Under the pieces are notes generated by a model, which saw nothing but the letters and a program-made list of their open reading frames with translations, made no database searches and was not told where the DNA came from. DNA of 14,652 bases from the NCBI GenBank assembly GCA_023387695.1, contig JAEWHT010000247.1, positions 1 to 14,652 of the forward strand, in the 5' to 3' direction. Below are positions 1 through 5,699 of this stretch, piece after piece. The position numbers were made by a program, and so were the translations under genes. Source of the stretch: Pseudomonadota bacterium (GTDB taxonomy: Bacteria > Pseudomonadota > Alphaproteobacteria > Rhizobiales > Xanthobacteraceae). The number at the start of each line of letters is the position of its first letter. The first letter of the stretch is position 1.

Positions 1-984
1 CCGACCGAGGTGCTCTCGATCGGCCAGACCGTGAAGGTCAAGATCATCAAGATCAACCACGAGACGCACCGCATCTCGCTGGGCATGAAGCAGCTGCTGG
101 ACGATCCGTGGCAGGGCATCGAAGCCAAGTACCCGCTGGGTGCCCGCTTCACCGGCCGCGTCACCAACATCACCGACTACGGTGCGTTCGTCGAGCTCGA
201 GCCGGGCATCGAAGGCCTGATCCACGTCTCCGAGATGTCGTGGACCAAGAAGAACATGCACCCCGGCAAGATCGTGTCGACCTCGCAGGAAGTCGACGTG
301 CAGGTGCTGGAAGTCGATTCCGTCAAGCGCCGTATCTCGCTCGGCCTCAAGCAGACCATGCGCAACCCGTGGGAGGTCTTCGTTGAAGGTCACCCGACCG
401 GTTCGACCGTCGAAGGCGAAGTCAAGAACAAGACCGAGTTCGGTCTGTTCCTGGGCCTCGAAGGCGACGTCGACGGCATGGTTCATCTCTCCGACCTCGA
501 CTGGAAGCTTCCGGGCGAGCAGGTGATCGACAACTACAAGAAGGGCGACATGGTCAAGGCCGTGGTGCTCGATGTGGACGTCGAGAAGGAGCGCATCTCG
601 CTCGGCATCAAGCAGCTCGAAGGCGACCCCTTCGCCGAGCCGGGCGATGTCAAGAAGGGCGCGGTCGTGACCTGCGAAGTGCTCGAAGTGAAGGAAAGCG
701 GCATCGAAGTGAAGATTGCCGGTACCGACTTCACCACCTTCGTCAAGCGCTCGGAGCTCGCGCGTGACCGCAACGACCAGCGCGCCGAACGCTTCGCCGT
801 CGGTGAGAAGGTCGATGCCCGCGTGATCCAGTTCGACAAGAAGGCCCGCAAGGTCCAGGTGTCGATCAAGGCGCTCGAAGTTGCCGAAGAGAAGGAAGCC
901 ATCGCGCAGTACGGCTCCTCCGATTCGGGAGCGACGCTGGGCGACATTCTCGGCACCGCGCTCAAGAACCGCGACAGCAAGTAA
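1..984 (+). CDS. rpsA: 30S ribosomal protein S1, C-terminal part (5' truncated by window edge)
   Basis: The frame is open from base 1 to a TAA at 982-984, giving 327 residues. Ribosomal protein S1 binds mRNA on the 30S subunit and helps initiation on structured or weak-SD messages. The visible part holds the end of one S1 (OB-fold) repeat (about residues 1-31) and three further repeats at about 46-120, 133-206 and 218-292. The first two full repeats carry the usual signature: a G-x-V stretch, then YGAFVEL or FGLFLGL, then GLIHVSE or GMVHLSD, then RRISLGLKQ or ERISLGIKQ. The last repeat is more divergent. The C-terminus (GDILGTALKNRDSK) is typical of rhizobial S1. Compared with the usual length of about 560 residues, the first 230-240 are missing to the left. 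The start is outside the window, and the GTG at 10 is internal. Confidence 0.97.
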   Translation, partial: PTEVLSIGQTVKVKIIKINHETHRISLGMKQLLDDPWQGIEAKYPLGARFTGRVTNITDYGAFVELEPGIEGLIHVSEMSWTKKNMHPGKIVSTSQEVDVQVLEVDSVKRRISLGLKQTMRNPWEVFVEGHPTGSTVEGEVKNKTEFGLFLGLEGDVDGMVHLSDLDWKLPGEQVIDNYKKGDMVKAVVLDVDVEKERISLGIKQLEGDPFAEPGDVKKGAVVTCEVLEVKESGIEVKIAGTDFTTFVKRSELARDRNDQRAERFAVGEKVDARVIQFDKKARKVQVSIKALEVAEEKEAIAQYGSSDSGATLGDILGTALKNRDSK

Positions 985-1010
985 GCGAAACCAAGGTTTT
1001 GCTGACATCA

Positions 1011-1038
1011 AAGCCCCGGCGCAAGCCGGGGCTTTTTT
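1011..1038 (+). terminator. Intrinsic terminator of rpsA
   Basis: A perfect 10-bp stem (AAGCCCCGGC at 1011-1020 with GCCGGGGCTT at 1025-1034) closes a GCAA loop and runs straight into a T-tract ending at 1038. It lies 26 bases after the rpsA stop. This is a textbook rho-independent terminator and separates rpsA from the sppA region. Confidence 0.93.
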
Positions 1039-1060
1039 GTTTGTTGCGGCATCCTCCGCT

Positions 1061-1193
1061 GTCGTCCCGGGGCGCGCGAAGCGCGAGCCCGGGACCCATA
1101 ACCACAGGAAGTGATTTGGCGAAGACTCGGAGTTGTCTGTCTGTGCGACAACTTCTCCCTGTGGTTATGGATCCCCGCCTTCGCGGGGATGAC
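1061..1193. repeat. Compound palindromic intergenic repeat
   Basis: This 133-bp block has several nested inverted repeats. A left hairpin at 1064-1095 pairs GTCCCGGG with CCCGGGAC around an inner CGCGC-GAA-GCGCG. A 13-bp pair, CCATAACCACAGG (1096-1108) and CCTGTGGTTATGG (1158-1170), encloses a shorter pair AGTTGTC (1131-1137) and GACAACT (1147-1153). A right hairpin at 1171-1190 pairs ATCCCCGC with GCGGGGAT. The outermost 8 bases, GTCGTCCC and GGGATGAC, pair at 7 of 8. I see no protein-coding content. It resembles the abundant intergenic palindromes of Bradyrhizobium-type genomes, a resemblance from memory that I could not search. A related copy lies at 9802-9843. Confidence 0.85.
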
Positions 1194-1331
1194 GAATGAG
1201 TTCGTGGCGACTTCCTCGACCGTCATGAGGCCTTGTTTTCTTCAAATTGCGCCGCAATTGATGTATCCAGACAAGCCATTGGTCACGTTGTGACGGCACA
1301 ACGCCAGCGGCCTTTATTTGGAGATATTCCG
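1194..1331 (+). other. sppA leader without a clear promoter
   Basis: These 138 bases between the palindromic repeat and the sppA start contain no convincing gene. Two small inverted repeats are visible: AATTGC/GCAATT at 1245-1259 and GTCAC-GTT-GTGAC at 1282-1294. A ribosome-binding site (GGAG, 1320-1323) lies 8 bases before the sppA ATG. I could not identify a convincing -35/-10 pair, so the sppA promoter position remains open. Confidence 0.4.
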
Positions 1332-2312
1332 ATGTCGCTCGATTCTGACATCATCGTCGATCGCCGCAGGATCCGCCGCAAGCTGACGTTCTGGCGCGTC
1401 GTCGCTGCGCTGATCGCGATCGCCGCGATCGCAGGTTTTGCGCTGATCGCGACGCCGGGCGCGCGCGGCACCTTCGCCTCCGCCGGCGCAATCGCGCGGG
1501 TGCAGATCGACGGCCTGATCCGGAGCGATTCTGAGCGTACACAGGCGCTGGAGCGGCTGGAGAATTCTCAGGCCGCAGCCGTCATCGTGCACATCAACTC
1601 GCCCGGCGGCACCACCGCCGGCTCCGAGCAGCTCTATGATTCATTGACGCGCCTGAAGGCGAAGAAGCCGCTGGTTGTCGTGGTCGAGGGTCTTGCGGCC
1701 TCCGGCGGTTACATCACCGCGATCGCCAGCGACCACATCATCGCCCAGCAGAGCTCGCTGGTCGGCTCGATCGGTGTGCTGTTCCAGTTTCCCAATTTCA
1801 GTGAGCTGTTGAAGACTATCGGCGTCAAGGTCGAGGAAGTGAAGTCCACGCCGCTGAAGGCCGCGCCCAACGGTTTTGAGCCGACCAGCCCCGAGGCGCG
1901 CGCCGCGCTGGATGCGCTGGTCAAGGATTCCTACGCCTGGTTCAAGGATCTGGTGAAGCAGCGCCGTGGCATGGATGACACGCAGCTCGAAAAAGTCGTC
2001 GATGGCCGCGTCTTCACCGGACGCCAGGCGATCGATCTCAAGCTGATCGATCAGCTCGGTGACGAGAAAACTGCCGTGACCTGGCTCGAGGAGCAGAAGG
2101 GCGTCAAGAAGGGTCTCAACGTGCGCGACTACAAGCTCGAACCGCGTTTTGGCGACCTGACGTTCCTTAAGACGGCGGCCTCAGTGACGCTGGAAGCGCT
2201 TGGATTCAGCGCGATTGCGCATCAAATCGCACAAACCGGCGTTGCGCAGGCGGTTGATCGCGCCGGGTTGGACGGAATGCTGGCTCTCTGGCAGCCGGCT
2301 GCGTCGAATTGA
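1332..2312 (+). CDS. sppA: Signal peptide peptidase SppA, short (67K-half) type, S49 family
   Basis: The product is 326 residues: a membrane-anchored serine protease that degrades signal peptides left in the membrane after secretion. A basic N-terminus (RRRIRRK) is followed by one transmembrane helix at about 20-41, so the catalytic part should lie on the periplasmic side. The S49 core follows: VIVHINSPGG near 84-93, the nucleophile Ser124 in LAASGGY, and the general-base Lys176 in KSTPLKAAPN. Their 52-residue spacing equals that of the Ser/Lys dyad of Bacillus subtilis SppA, and the length fits the single-domain family. I chose the ATG at 1332 because GGAG sits 8 bases upstream and the arginine-rich, helix-first N-terminus is expected. 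A longer frame starting with TTG at 1233 adds 33 residues without family features. Confidence 0.95.
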   Translation: MSLDSDIIVDRRRIRRKLTFWRVVAALIAIAAIAGFALIATPGARGTFASAGAIARVQIDGLIRSDSERTQALERLENSQAAAVIVHINSPGGTTAGSEQLYDSLTRLKAKKPLVVVVEGLAASGGYITAIASDHIIAQQSSLVGSIGVLFQFPNFSELLKTIGVKVEEVKSTPLKAAPNGFEPTSPEARAALDALVKDSYAWFKDLVKQRRGMDDTQLEKVVDGRVFTGRQAIDLKLIDQLGDEKTAVTWLEEQKGVKKGLNVRDYKLEPRFGDLTFLKTAASVTLEALGFSAIAHQIAQTGVAQAVDRAGLDGMLALWQPAASN

Positions 2313-2359
2313 CCTGAAAAGGCGGGAACCAGGCGAGGCTCAGACCTTTTTCCCGTCTG

Positions 2360-2385
2360 GCGGGTAGCCGTGCAGCCCGCTTTTT
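2360..2385 (+). terminator. Probable intrinsic terminator after sppA
   Basis: A 6-bp stem (GCGGGT at 2360-2365 with GCCCGC at 2375-2380, one G-T wobble) has a 9-base loop and is followed directly by TTTTT (2381-2385). It lies 47 bases after the sppA stop. The stem is short, so efficiency is uncertain, but position and T-run fit a terminator that isolates ihfB. Confidence 0.55.
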
Positions 2386-2394
2386 CGGCAAATG

Positions 2395-2461
2395 TCACGT
2401 AATTTCACGACGCTCAATCTTGATTTAGCGTCTTGACAGATCACGGTATTTTCACGGAAAT
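2395..2461 (+). promoter_or_regulatory. Putative ihfB promoter with TCACG repeats
   Basis: A perfect TTGACA (2433-2438) could be a -35 box. The hexamer 17 bases later is GGAAAT (2456-2461), a poor -10, as is common in alphaproteobacteria. TCACG occurs four times: at 2395, 2405, 2441 and 2452. These form two pairs spaced 10 and 11 bases on either side of the TTGACA. The region is richer in A/T than the flanking genes. Seen directly: the words and spacings. Inferred: that they form a promoter with a regulator site. Confidence 0.4.
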
Positions 2462-2494
2462 GGTCATCCGCACGCTTCCGGGTCCTATTCCTCG

Positions 2495-2800
2495 ATGATC
2501 AAATCCGAACTTGTTCAGCGTATCGCCGAGCACAACCCGCATCTGTACCAGCGGGATGTCGAGAACATTGTGAATGCGATTCTCGAGGAAATCGTAGCAG
2601 CCCTCGCACGCGGTGACCGCGTCGAGCTGCGCGGTTTTGGTGCCTTCTCGGTCAAGCATCGCCCCGCGCGCGCCGGCCGCAATCCGCGCACCGGCGCCCA
2701 TGTCCCTGTCGATCAGAAGAGCGTACCGTTCTTCAAGACCGGCAAGGAAATGCGCGAGCGGCTCAACCGCGATCATCCGGATCCTGGCGCGCCCGATTAA
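2495..2800 (+). CDS. ihfB: Integration host factor subunit beta
   Basis: The product is 101 residues, a DNA-bending HU/IHF-family protein that pairs with IhfA (not in this window) and acts in recombination, replication and transcription. The helical N-terminal half starts MIKSELVQRIAEHN. The family signature runs from G47 to G67 and includes RAGRNPRTG, with the DNA-intercalating proline at P64 on the beta arm. It ends with VPFFKTGKEMRERLN, which is specific to the beta subunit rather than HU. The sequence and length match rhizobial IhfB. No good Shine-Dalgarno lies before the ATG at 2495, but the N-terminus fits the family exactly and the ATG at 2460 is out of frame. It is followed 71 bases later by the LapA-like gene in the same direction. 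Confidence 0.95.
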   Translation: MIKSELVQRIAEHNPHLYQRDVENIVNAILEEIVAALARGDRVELRGFGAFSVKHRPARAGRNPRTGAHVPVDQKSVPFFKTGKEMRERLNRDHPDPGAPD

Positions 2801-2871
2801 GTCTGTCGTCCGGGCTTTACCTGATAGCCGCATGATGCGGCAGCAAGCTTGATTCAAAACGAGCGATCGCG

Positions 2872-3264
2872 ATGCGAAAGTTCCTGACCGCGCTGATCGT
2901 GATTCCGCTGGCTCTGGTCCTGGTGACCTTTGCGGTGGCCAACCGGCATTTCGTCACCGTCTCATTCGATCCCTTCATGGCGGCCGATCCGGCACTCTCC
3001 GTGACGCTGCCATTGTTCCTGTTGCTCATCCTCGTGGGTGCCGTGGGCGTCGTCGCCGGCGGATGCGCCGTCTGGTTCGGCCAGCGGCACTGGCGGCGCG
3101 CTGCACGCCGGAATGAGGCGGATGCGCGGGCCGCCCAGGTCGAATTGGCCGGCCTCCGGGCTCAGGCGGCCGCAGCCAGACCCGAGGCCCAGCGCCTCCC
3201 TGTGCCCTCTGGGGTGGGCCTTTATGGGCCCGTCGGGCGAGACAAGCAGCGCGCGACGTTGTAG
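2872..3264 (+). CDS. LapA (DUF1049)-like two-helix inner-membrane protein
   Basis: A small membrane protein of 130 residues. Transmembrane helix 1 spans about 3-23 and is followed by ANRHFVTVSFDPF, the short loop motif typical of the LapA/DUF1049 domain (a domain named for E. coli lipopolysaccharide assembly protein A). Helix 2 spans about 43-68. A basic patch (GQRHWRRAARRNEADAR) then leads into an Ala/Arg/Glu-rich stretch at about 72-105 likely to form a cytoplasmic coiled coil. The last 25 residues are Pro/Gly-rich and probably disordered. Function in this lineage is unknown; the link to envelope assembly comes from the family only. The start is supported by the hydrophobic N-terminus; only a weak GAGCG lies upstream. 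It sits between ihfB and trpF in the same direction. Confidence 0.85.
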   Translation: MRKFLTALIVIPLALVLVTFAVANRHFVTVSFDPFMAADPALSVTLPLFLLLILVGAVGVVAGGCAVWFGQRHWRRAARRNEADARAAQVELAGLRAQAAAARPEAQRLPVPSGVGLYGPVGRDKQRATL

Positions 3265-3265
3265 A

Positions 3266-3311
3266 AGCGGCCCGACTGAAAACCCTGTTTTCCGGCCGCT
3301 GACGTGCGGCC
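3266..3311 (+). promoter_or_regulatory. Mutually exclusive hairpins upstream of trpF
   Basis: GCGGCC occurs at 3267-3272 and again at 3306-3311, with its complement GGCCGC at 3294-3299 between them. The middle segment can therefore pair with the left copy or the right copy, but not both. The left pairing extends to 7 bp (AGCGGCC/GGCCGCT) and is backed by an inner GAAAA/TTTTC stem (3278-3282 with 3288-3292). The right pairing has a 6-base loop. No T-run follows and no Trp-rich leader peptide is present. Pairing is seen directly; a regulatory role is inferred and could be chance in GC-rich DNA. Confidence 0.35.
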
Positions 3312-3329
3312 TTCACCCGCTTTGAGACC

Positions 3330-3989
3330 ATGTCCCTGCTCGTCAAAATCTGCGGCCTGTCGACGCACGAGACGCTGGAAACAGCGCTCGATGCGGGCGC
3401 CGACATGGTGGGGTTCGTGTTCTTCCCGCCATCGCCCCGGCATGTCTCGCTGGAGACGGGGCACGAGCTCGGCCGGCAGGTGAAACGGCGCGCACTCAAG
3501 GTGGCGCTCACGGTGGATGCCGACGATGCCACGCTGGACAACATCATGGACGCGCTGTCGCCGGACATCTTCCAGCTCCACGGCAAGGAGAGCGTGGCGC
3601 GGCTGCGCGATATCAAGCAGCGGTTCGGCCGCCCGGTGATGAAGGCGGTGCCGGTCGCGACCGCGGCCGATCTCGCCGTGCTGCCCGGCTATGCCGCGAT
3701 CGCCGACCGCATCCTGTTCGATGCGCGCGCGCCGAAGGATGCAACCCGGCCCGGTGGTCTCGGCGCGCCGTTCGACTGGCAATTGCTGCAAAACCTGCAG
3801 CTCGATCTCCCGTACATGGTCTCGGGCGGACTTCACGCCGACAACGTCGCCGAAGCCCTGCGCATCACCCGTGCCGGTGGCGTCGACGTGTCCTCCGGAA
3901 TCGAAAGCGCTCCTGGCGTGAAAGATCCGGAGCTGATCAAGGCCTTCATTCGCGCCGCGCGCGCCACTCAAGAGTTGAGCGTTCGATGA
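3330..3989 (+). CDS. trpF: Phosphoribosylanthranilate isomerase
   Basis: The product is 219 residues, a single-domain TIM barrel. It carries out the Amadori rearrangement of phosphoribosylanthranilate to CdRP, the third step from chorismate to tryptophan, in the cytoplasm. The catalytic cysteine is Cys8 in VKICGL and the general acid is Asp131 in ILFDARAP. Arg37 in the FFPPSPR motif and the phosphate-binding GGLHADNV (166-173) and GVDVSSGIE (184-192) are all present, so the enzyme looks active. It is a stand-alone TrpF, not the TrpC-TrpF fusion of enteric bacteria. The ATG at 3330 gives the family N-terminus; only a weak GAG precedes it. The last codons overlap the trpB start by 4 bases (ATGA at 3986-3989), implying translational coupling. 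Confidence 0.96.
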   Translation: MSLLVKICGLSTHETLETALDAGADMVGFVFFPPSPRHVSLETGHELGRQVKRRALKVALTVDADDATLDNIMDALSPDIFQLHGKESVARLRDIKQRFGRPVMKAVPVATAADLAVLPGYAAIADRILFDARAPKDATRPGGLGAPFDWQLLQNLQLDLPYMVSGGLHADNVAEALRITRAGGVDVSSGIESAPGVKDPELIKAFIRAARATQELSVR

Positions 3990-5203
3990 ACATCGCCAAA
4001 CCAAATTCCTATCGCAGCGGGCCCGACGAGCGCGGTCATTTCGGCATTTTCGGCGGACGTTTCGTCGCCGAAACGCTGATGCCGCTGATCCTCGATCTGG
4101 AGAAGGCCTACACAGCGGCCAAGGCCGATCCCGGCTTCCAGACCGAGATGAACGGCTATCTCAAGACCTATGTCGGCCGGCCTTCGCCGCTGTATTTCGC
4201 CGAGCGTCTCACCGAGCATCTCGGCGGCGCCAAGATTTACCTCAAGCGCGAAGAGCTGAACCACACCGGTTCGCACAAGGTGAACAACGTGCTCGGCCAG
4301 ATCATGCTGGCGCGGCGCATGGGCAAGAAGCGCATCATCGCCGAGACCGGCGCCGGTCAGCACGGCGTCGCCACCGCAACGCTGTGCGCGCGGTTCGGGC
4401 TCGAATGCGTGGTCTATATGGGTGCCGTCGACGTCGAGCGGCAGCAGCCCAACGTGCTCCGCATGGAGCTGCTGGGCGCAACGGTGGTTCCGGTGCAGTC
4501 GGGCACGCGGACGCTGAAGGATGCGATGAACGAGGCGCTGCGCGACTGGGTCACCAACGTGCACAACACCTTCTACTGCATCGGCACGGTCGCGGGCCCG
4601 CATCCATATCCGACGCTGGTGCGCGACTTCCAGTCGATCATCGGCAACGAAACGAAGACTCAGATGCAAGAGGTCGAGGGGCGCCTGCCGGATTCGCTGG
4701 TTGCCTGCATCGGTGGTGGCTCCAACGCAATGGGCCTGTTCCATCCCTTCCTCGATGATCCCTCGGTCGAGATCTTCGGCGTCGAGGCGGCGGGCCATGG
4801 CCTGACGCAGCTGCATGCGGCCTCGATCGCCGGCGGCCGTCCGGGCGTGTTGCACGGCAACCGCACCTATCTCCTGATGAACGAGGACGGCCAGATCCAG
4901 GACGCGCATTCGATCTCGGCCGGCCTCGACTATCCCGGCATCGGTCCCGAGCATTCCTGGCTGCACGAGATCGGTCGCGTGAACTATCTGTCGGCGACCG
5001 ACGATGAGGCGTTGGCCGCATTGCAATTGCTGACGCGGCTCGAAGGCATCATCCCCGCGCTCGAGCCGGCACATGCCATCGCCAGGGTGATGGAGCTCGC
5101 GCCGAAGCGACCGAAGGATCATCTGATGGTCGTCAATCTCTCCGGCCGCGGCGACAAGGACGTCCCGCAAGTCGGCGAAATCCTGAAGGGCAAGACCAAG
5201 TGA
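3986..5203 (+). CDS. trpB: Tryptophan synthase beta chain
   Basis: The product is 405 residues, the PLP-dependent beta subunit that condenses indole with L-serine to give tryptophan. It works in the alpha2-beta2 complex with TrpA, receiving indole through an internal tunnel. The PLP lysine is Lys98 in HTGSHKVNN. The catalytic glutamate is Glu120 in ETGAGQHG, 22 residues later as in Salmonella TrpB (Lys87, Glu109). The phosphate loop is CIGGGSNAMG (241-250), and SGRGDKD (386-392) lies near the C-terminus. All key residues are intact and the length is normal for TrpB1. Its start overlaps the trpF stop. The usual tight junction with trpA is broken here by a 453-bp insertion carrying a DUF559 gene. 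Confidence 0.97.
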   Translation: MNIAKPNSYRSGPDERGHFGIFGGRFVAETLMPLILDLEKAYTAAKADPGFQTEMNGYLKTYVGRPSPLYFAERLTEHLGGAKIYLKREELNHTGSHKVNNVLGQIMLARRMGKKRIIAETGAGQHGVATATLCARFGLECVVYMGAVDVERQQPNVLRMELLGATVVPVQSGTRTLKDAMNEALRDWVTNVHNTFYCIGTVAGPHPYPTLVRDFQSIIGNETKTQMQEVEGRLPDSLVACIGGGSNAMGLFHPFLDDPSVEIFGVEAAGHGLTQLHAASIAGGRPGVLHGNRTYLLMNEDGQIQDAHSISAGLDYPGIGPEHSWLHEIGRVNYLSATDDEALAALQLLTRLEGIIPALEPAHAIARVMELAPKRPKDHLMVVNLSGRGDKDVPQVGEILKGKTK

Positions 5204-5224
5204 GGCGAGTGTCGCACTCTCTTC

Positions 5225-5273
5225 ACCTCTCCCCGTCGGGGAGAGGTCGGCTGCGAAGCAGTCGGGTGAGGGG
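5225..5273 (+). repeat. Left inverted repeat of the DUF559 cassette
   Basis: It has two hairpins in series. ACCTCTCCCC (5225-5234) pairs perfectly with GGGGAGAGGT (5238-5247) around GTC. CGGCTGC (5248-5254) pairs with GCAGTCG (5258-5264) around GAA, with one G-T wobble. A GGTGAGGGG tail follows (5265-5273). It differs from the right copy only at one stem base and the loop centre. Confidence 0.9.
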
Positions 5274-5282
5274 CCTCTCCGC

Positions 5283-5627
5283 TCACTCGAACCTTAATGA
5301 GGTCTCGATGAGCTCGAGGACGCCCTCGATGTTTTCGTACACGTCCGTATTCGAGACACGAAGGACGAAGAATCCGCAGCCTTCAAGGACTTCGGTCCTG
5401 GCTTTGTCGCGCTCAATTTCCGCCGGGCTGGAATGCGTGACGCCATCGACTTCAATGATCAGCTTTCCGTCCAGAGTCACGAAATCGACGACGTACCGGT
5501 CGACCGGATGCTGGCGGCGAAACTTCCAGCGCGCGAGCTGCCTGTTGCGCAGCGCCTGCCAAAGCTTCGCTTCGGCACTTGTCTGCGACTCGCGGAGCTT
5601 TCGCGCTCTCGACTTGAACCTCTCCAT
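5283..5627 (-). CDS. DUF559 (Vsr-like, PD-(D/E)XK-fold) putative endonuclease
   Basis: The product is 114 residues, resembling the DUF559 family, which shares the fold of the very-short-patch repair endonuclease Vsr. The N-terminal part (RARKLRESQTSAEAKLWQALRNRQ) is the typical helical lead-in. The core has YVVDFV (Asp48) and then IIEVDG (Glu59, Asp61), the expected metal-binding D...ExD pattern, followed by His65 and GFFVLRVSNTDVYEN. All predicted active-site residues are present. The natural substrate is unknown. I chose Met24 of the longer frame (ATG at 5627-5625) because the family similarity begins there. The upstream 23 codons are mostly translated repeat (LSPTGRGRLRSSRVRG). The repeat tail places GGTGA five bases before this ATG. 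The gene runs antisense to the trp operon. Confidence 0.85.
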   Translation of the reverse strand: MERFKSRARKLRESQTSAEAKLWQALRNRQLARWKFRRQHPVDRYVVDFVTLDGKLIIEVDGVTHSSPAEIERDKARTEVLEGCGFFVLRVSNTDVYENIEGVLELIETSLRFE

Positions 5628-5628
5628 C

Positions 5629-5677
5629 CCCCTCACCCGGCTGCTTCGCAGCCGACCTCTCCCCGTCGGGGAGAGGT
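5629..5677 (-). repeat. Right inverted repeat of the DUF559 cassette
   Basis: Read on the plus strand it is CCCCTCACC (5629-5637), a perfect CGGCTGC-TTC-GCAGCCG hairpin (5638-5654), and a perfect ACCTCTCCCC/GGGGAGAGGT hairpin (5655-5677). It is the inverted counterpart of 5225-5273 at 47 of 49 bases. It ends 22 bases before the trpA start. Confidence 0.9.
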
Positions 5678-5699
5678 ATAGCACGGCGACCGCCAAATC

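Larger units (their letters stand above)
5225..5677. mobile_element. DUF559 gene cassette bounded by 49-bp inverted repeats, inserted between trpB and trpA
   Basis: The element starts 22 bases after the trpB stop and ends 22 bases before the trpA ATG. Its two ends (5225-5273 and 5629-5677) are reverse complements at 47 of 49 positions, and each end folds into two consecutive hairpins. The only gene inside is the minus-strand DUF559 ORF, which nearly fills the space between the ends. That gene is about 58% GC by hand count, against 65-72% in two 60-base samples of trpB, in line with separate origin. No clear target-site duplication is visible. Calling it mobile is an inference from the structure and from its place inside an otherwise conserved operon. 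Confidence 0.6.

Noticed and set aside
881..1293. Small frames between rpsA and sppA
   Set aside because: They span the rpsA terminator and the palindromic repeat, carry no recognisable domain and have no good ribosome-binding site.
2417..2430. IHF-type binding site upstream of ihfB (AATCAA on the minus strand)
   Set aside because: The first half fits the consensus, but the required TTR four bases later is GAG, so the match fails.
3265..3329. Classic trp attenuator ahead of trpF
   Set aside because: No short leader ORF with tandem Trp codons and no T-run after the stems; only the alternative hairpins are retained, as a finding.
5213..5684. GCAC near both outer edges of the DUF559 cassette as a target-site duplication
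   Set aside because: Only four bases and at different distances from the two ends (8 and 3 bases), so chance is likely.
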